From positions 1 to 7,693 of the forward strand of contig CAIMCU010000180.1 in assembly GCA_903839585.1 (NCBI GenBank): a DNA stretch of 7,693 bases, read 5' to 3'. The notes under the pieces were generated by a model. It did no database searches, was not told the origin of the DNA, and saw nothing but the letters and a program-made list of their open reading frames with translations. The stretch comes from an uncultured Actinomycetes bacterium (GTDB lineage Bacteria; Actinomycetota; Actinomycetes; Nanopelagicales; Nanopelagicaceae). A program made the translations under genes and the position numbers. Shown here one piece after another: positions 6,172 through 7,693 of the stretch (positions are counted from its first letter, which is position 1; every line of letters begins with the position of its first letter).

Positions 6172-6786
6172 GTGCCCACATCTGCAGATTCATCGCCTAG
6201 GACGCCGATAGTTATCGAGGTCTTCGGGCATGTAAGCGCACAGCCAGGAGCTGTTGCCAAGAGGTTCGGTGCTCACTTTCCAGGGAAGGCCGAATCAACC
6301 TGTGACTTGGCAATCTTTGCGGTCAACCCTGCCGCAGGAATCGACGCAGAAACGATCGAAGCCTGGCAGGGGCTGAGTGCGTTTCAAGTCCCCAGATTGG
6401 TTGTTGTTACATCACTGGAAGGCTCTGAGGCTGATTTTGATGATGCCGTTCTCATAGGCAATCGAGTCTTTGATCAACTCATTACTCCCTATCTAGTTCT
6501 GCATTCAGAGTCCGGTTCGCCTGTTGCTTTGATTTCATTGGAAACTCAGCAAATTTTAGATTTCACCACTAATCCCCCACAGAGTATTCCGAGTGATCTA
6601 GAACATCAGGATTTGATCAGCGATTTTAGAGATGAGTACCTTGAGATGATAGAAAGTTCAGGTGAAGGAGCTTTTGAAGCAGGTCTACTCTTCCCTGCGA
6701 TTCCTTTGATTCTTGAAAATAACTTAGGCGTCGAAATTATTGAAAGTTATATCGCAAAAATTGCAGAATCACCAGGCGTTAGCTAA
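6172..6786 (+). CDS. Degenerate EF-G-like G-domain protein, unknown function
   Basis: The 204-residue product has no assigned function that I recognise. Read along its length it parallels domain I of elongation factor G: VFGHVSAQPGA (17-27) sits where EF-G has AHIDAGKTT; DLAIFAVNPAAGIDAETIEAW (45-65) matches the D-A-hydrophobic-VD/NA-x-GI-x-x-x-T-E-x-x-W strand and helix; FQVPRLVVVTSLE (71-83) matches the VPRIIFVNKMD strand; SEADFDDAV follows like its GADF; QDLISDFRDEYLEMIES (146-162) resembles the G' region helix; and GVEIIESYIAKIAESP (186-201) resembles the domain end. The P-loop Lys-Thr, the DTPGH switch II and the NKxD are all absent, and only about 17 residues replace switch I and II. 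It therefore should not bind GTP in the usual way. Domains II-V are missing. The frame is open and acidic. An upstream in-frame GTG at 6133 would add 13 residues and overlap pgsA further. It converges on the HIT gene with an 18-base overlap. That it is a gene is likely; the EF-G kinship is by eye. Confidence 0.72.
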   Translation: MPTSADSSPRTPIVIEVFGHVSAQPGAVAKRFGAHFPGKAESTCDLAIFAVNPAAGIDAETIEAWQGLSAFQVPRLVVVTSLEGSEADFDDAVLIGNRVFDQLITPYLVLHSESGSPVALISLETQQILDFTTNPPQSIPSDLEHQDLISDFRDEYLEMIESSGEGAFEAGLLFPAIPLILENNLGVEIIESYIAKIAESPGVS

Positions 6787-7293
6787 CTCCGAACGCGTTG
6801 TCTGCAAAAGTGCCGGCATAGTTTTAGTCTTGCCAATGATTGGCATAAAGTTTGCATCCCCTGACCAGCGCGGAACTACATGCTGATGAATATGGTCAGC
6901 TACGCCCGCACCTGCCACTGAACCTTGGTTCATGCCAAGGTTGAATCCCGCTGGATTAGCAACCTTTCGAAGAACTTTCATCGCGTGCGAAGATAGATAC
7001 GAGATTTCATTACGTTCTTCATCGCTGAGTTGCGTCAAGTCTGCCACATGTCTGTAGACACAGATAAGTAGATGACCGGCGTTGTATGGATAGAGATTCA
7101 TGACGACGTAAGCGCTCTTGCCTCGCGCAACAATTAAGCCATCTTCATCGCTTAACTTTGGAATACTGCAGAAAGGGCATGGAGTTTCATCCCCATTTAA
7201 CGGGCGATTTTCGCCCTTTAAGTACTCCATGCGGTGAGGTGCCCAAAGTCTTTGCCAGCTATCAGGCATTCCCGCTCCACCATCCATGCTCAT
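6769..7293 (-). CDS. HIT-family nucleotide hydrolase/phosphorylase (Ap4A phosphorylase-like)
   Basis: The histidine-triad signature HIHQHVVPRW is at 134-143, with His138 as the expected nucleophile. Earlier come CPFC (39-42), a zinc-binding pair, and VVMNLYPYNAGHLLI (63-77), the conserved strand preceding the substrate pocket. The 174 residues match actinobacterial HIT proteins next to thrS and pgsA, of which the M. tuberculosis homologue has been characterised as a diadenosine tetraphosphate phosphorylase. The substrate here is inferred from that. The ATG at 7293 is 3 bases after the thrS stop, with CAGGT inside the end of thrS as a weak ribosome-binding site; in-frame ATGs at 7287 and 7269 are alternatives. 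The pairing with ThrRS is sensible because aminoacyl-tRNA synthetases are a source of Ap4A. The last 18 bases overlap the tail of the opposing gene. Confidence 0.93.
   Translation of the reverse strand: MSMDGGAGMPDSWQRLWAPHRMEYLKGENRPLNGDETPCPFCSIPKLSDEDGLIVARGKSAYVVMNLYPYNAGHLLICVYRHVADLTQLSDEERNEISYLSSHAMKVLRKVANPAGFNLGMNQGSVAGAGVADHIHQHVVPRWSGDANFMPIIGKTKTMPALLQTTRSELANAW
6831..6845. repeat. Near-perfect palindrome within the HIT gene end
   Basis: TGCCAATGATTGGCA has two 7-base arms around one central base, 45 bases beyond the stop of the plus-strand gene. It could fold as a 6-bp hairpin. It is followed on the plus strand by TAAAG and not by a T-run, so it is at best a weak terminator for the plus-strand transcript. 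It also encodes MPIIG of the HIT protein, so it may be coincidental. Confidence 0.25.
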
Positions 7294-7296
7294 GAT

Positions 7297-7693
7297 CTAT
7301 ACCTGGGCGCGGGTTTTGATCGCGGTCGCAATCTCAGAGATAGCGTCTGCAACTGAGATGCCGTTCTTCTGTTCACCGTTACGGTAACGAATAGAGACCG
7401 CATTCGCCTTTGCATCCTCTTCACCGGCGATAATCATGAAGGGCACCTTTTGCATTTGTGCGTTACGAATCTTCTTCTGCATGCGATCATCGGATGCGTC
7501 TAACTCAACCCGGATGCCTGCAGACTTAAACTGCTTCAATACATCGGAGAGGTAGTCCGCAAAGGCTTCTGCTACAGGAATTCCAACAGCCTGTACAGGG
7601 GCTAACCATGGTGGAAACGCACCTGAGTAATGCTCAGTTAAGACTCCAAAGAACCTCTCTATCGAACCGAAGAGAGCTCGGTGAATCATGACA
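7297..7693 (-). CDS. thrS: Threonyl-tRNA synthetase, C-terminal part (runs off the right edge)
   Basis: About 131 residues of the C-terminal end are present. [21 protein letters not shown] is class II motif 3, with the ATP-contacting Arg in HRA and the GSIERF block. [17 protein letters not shown] then opens the anticodon-binding alpha/beta domain, and [44 protein letters not shown] completes it. The open frame continues past the right edge (a valine codon precedes the internal Met at 7689), so that Met is not the start; a full ThrRS is about 640-690 residues. The enzyme charges tRNA-Thr in the cytoplasm. The stop at 7297 is 3 bases from the HIT gene start, so the two are probably one transcript. 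Confidence 0.97.
   Translation of the reverse strand, partial: VMIHRALFGSIERFFGVLTEHYSGAFPPWLAPVQAVGIPVAEAFADYLSDVLKQFKSAGIRVELDASDDRMQKKIRNAQMQKVPFMIIAGEEDAKANAVSIRYRNGEQKNGISVADAISEIATAIKTRAQV

Noticed and set aside
6200..6245. Possible pgsA promoter on the minus strand (TTACAT with a TAACTAT-like -10)
   Set aside because: The spacing is short and the matches poor; within coding sequence of the opposite gene this level of similarity is expected by chance.
6811..6818. Palindrome TGCCGGCA just before the 6831-6845 inverted repeat
   Set aside because: Eight bases, no loop possible, inside the HIT coding region; considered as part of a bidirectional terminator but lacks T-runs.
1..7693. Search for CRISPR arrays, tRNA/rRNA, insertion sequences, phage or defence genes
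   Set aside because: None seen on reading both strands; the window is packed with housekeeping genes in an order known from other actinobacteria.

Overview
The window looks like a piece of an actinobacterial chromosome with unusually low G+C for that phylum. Three things point there: phosphatidylinositol and phosphatidylinositol-mannoside (PIM) genes in the order pgsA, PatA-like acyltransferase, pimA; their position beside thrS and a CPFC-type HIT protein; and pdxS-pdxT-yebC following on. The same gene order is known from Mycobacterium and Streptomyces. A moderate-G+C, streamlined actinobacterium, such as a freshwater planktonic lineage of the acI/Nanopelagicales type, fits best. That placement is inference from gene order, base composition and tight packing.

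Layout, in the direction of minus-strand transcription (right to left). thrS (3' part only, 7297-7693) is followed after 3 bases by a HIT-family protein (6769-7293). Then comes the only plus-strand gene (about 6172-6786), which converges on and overlaps the HIT gene and diverges head-to-head from pgsA. A tightly packed minus-strand run follows: pgsA (5546-6157), PatA-like acyltransferase (4662-5549), pimA (3481-4665), a small LemA-like membrane protein (2981-3484), a DUF3048 lipoprotein (1963-2991), pdxS (1012-1899), pdxT (383-976) and the 5' part of yebC (1-338). Three successive junctions are the same 4-base GTGA overlap, so these genes are probably translationally coupled.

How they work together. 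PgsA makes the phosphatidylinositol (phosphate) anchor, PimA adds the first mannose, and the PatA-like enzyme acylates that mannose, giving acylated PIM1-type lipids on the inner leaflet. The LemA-like protein and the DUF3048 lipoprotein are envelope proteins of unknown role carried in the same run. PdxS and PdxT together form the ribose-5-phosphate-dependent pyridoxal-5'-phosphate synthase. YebC, ThrRS and possibly the plus-strand protein belong to the translation sphere.

The most unusual item is the plus-strand gene. Its protein resembles the GTPase domain of elongation factor G in sequence order, but all the nucleotide-binding motifs appear lost and the switch regions collapsed. It is the best candidate here for an undescribed function. 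I see no mobile element, CRISPR array, tRNA, rRNA or defence system, and no gene-free stretch above about 65 bases.
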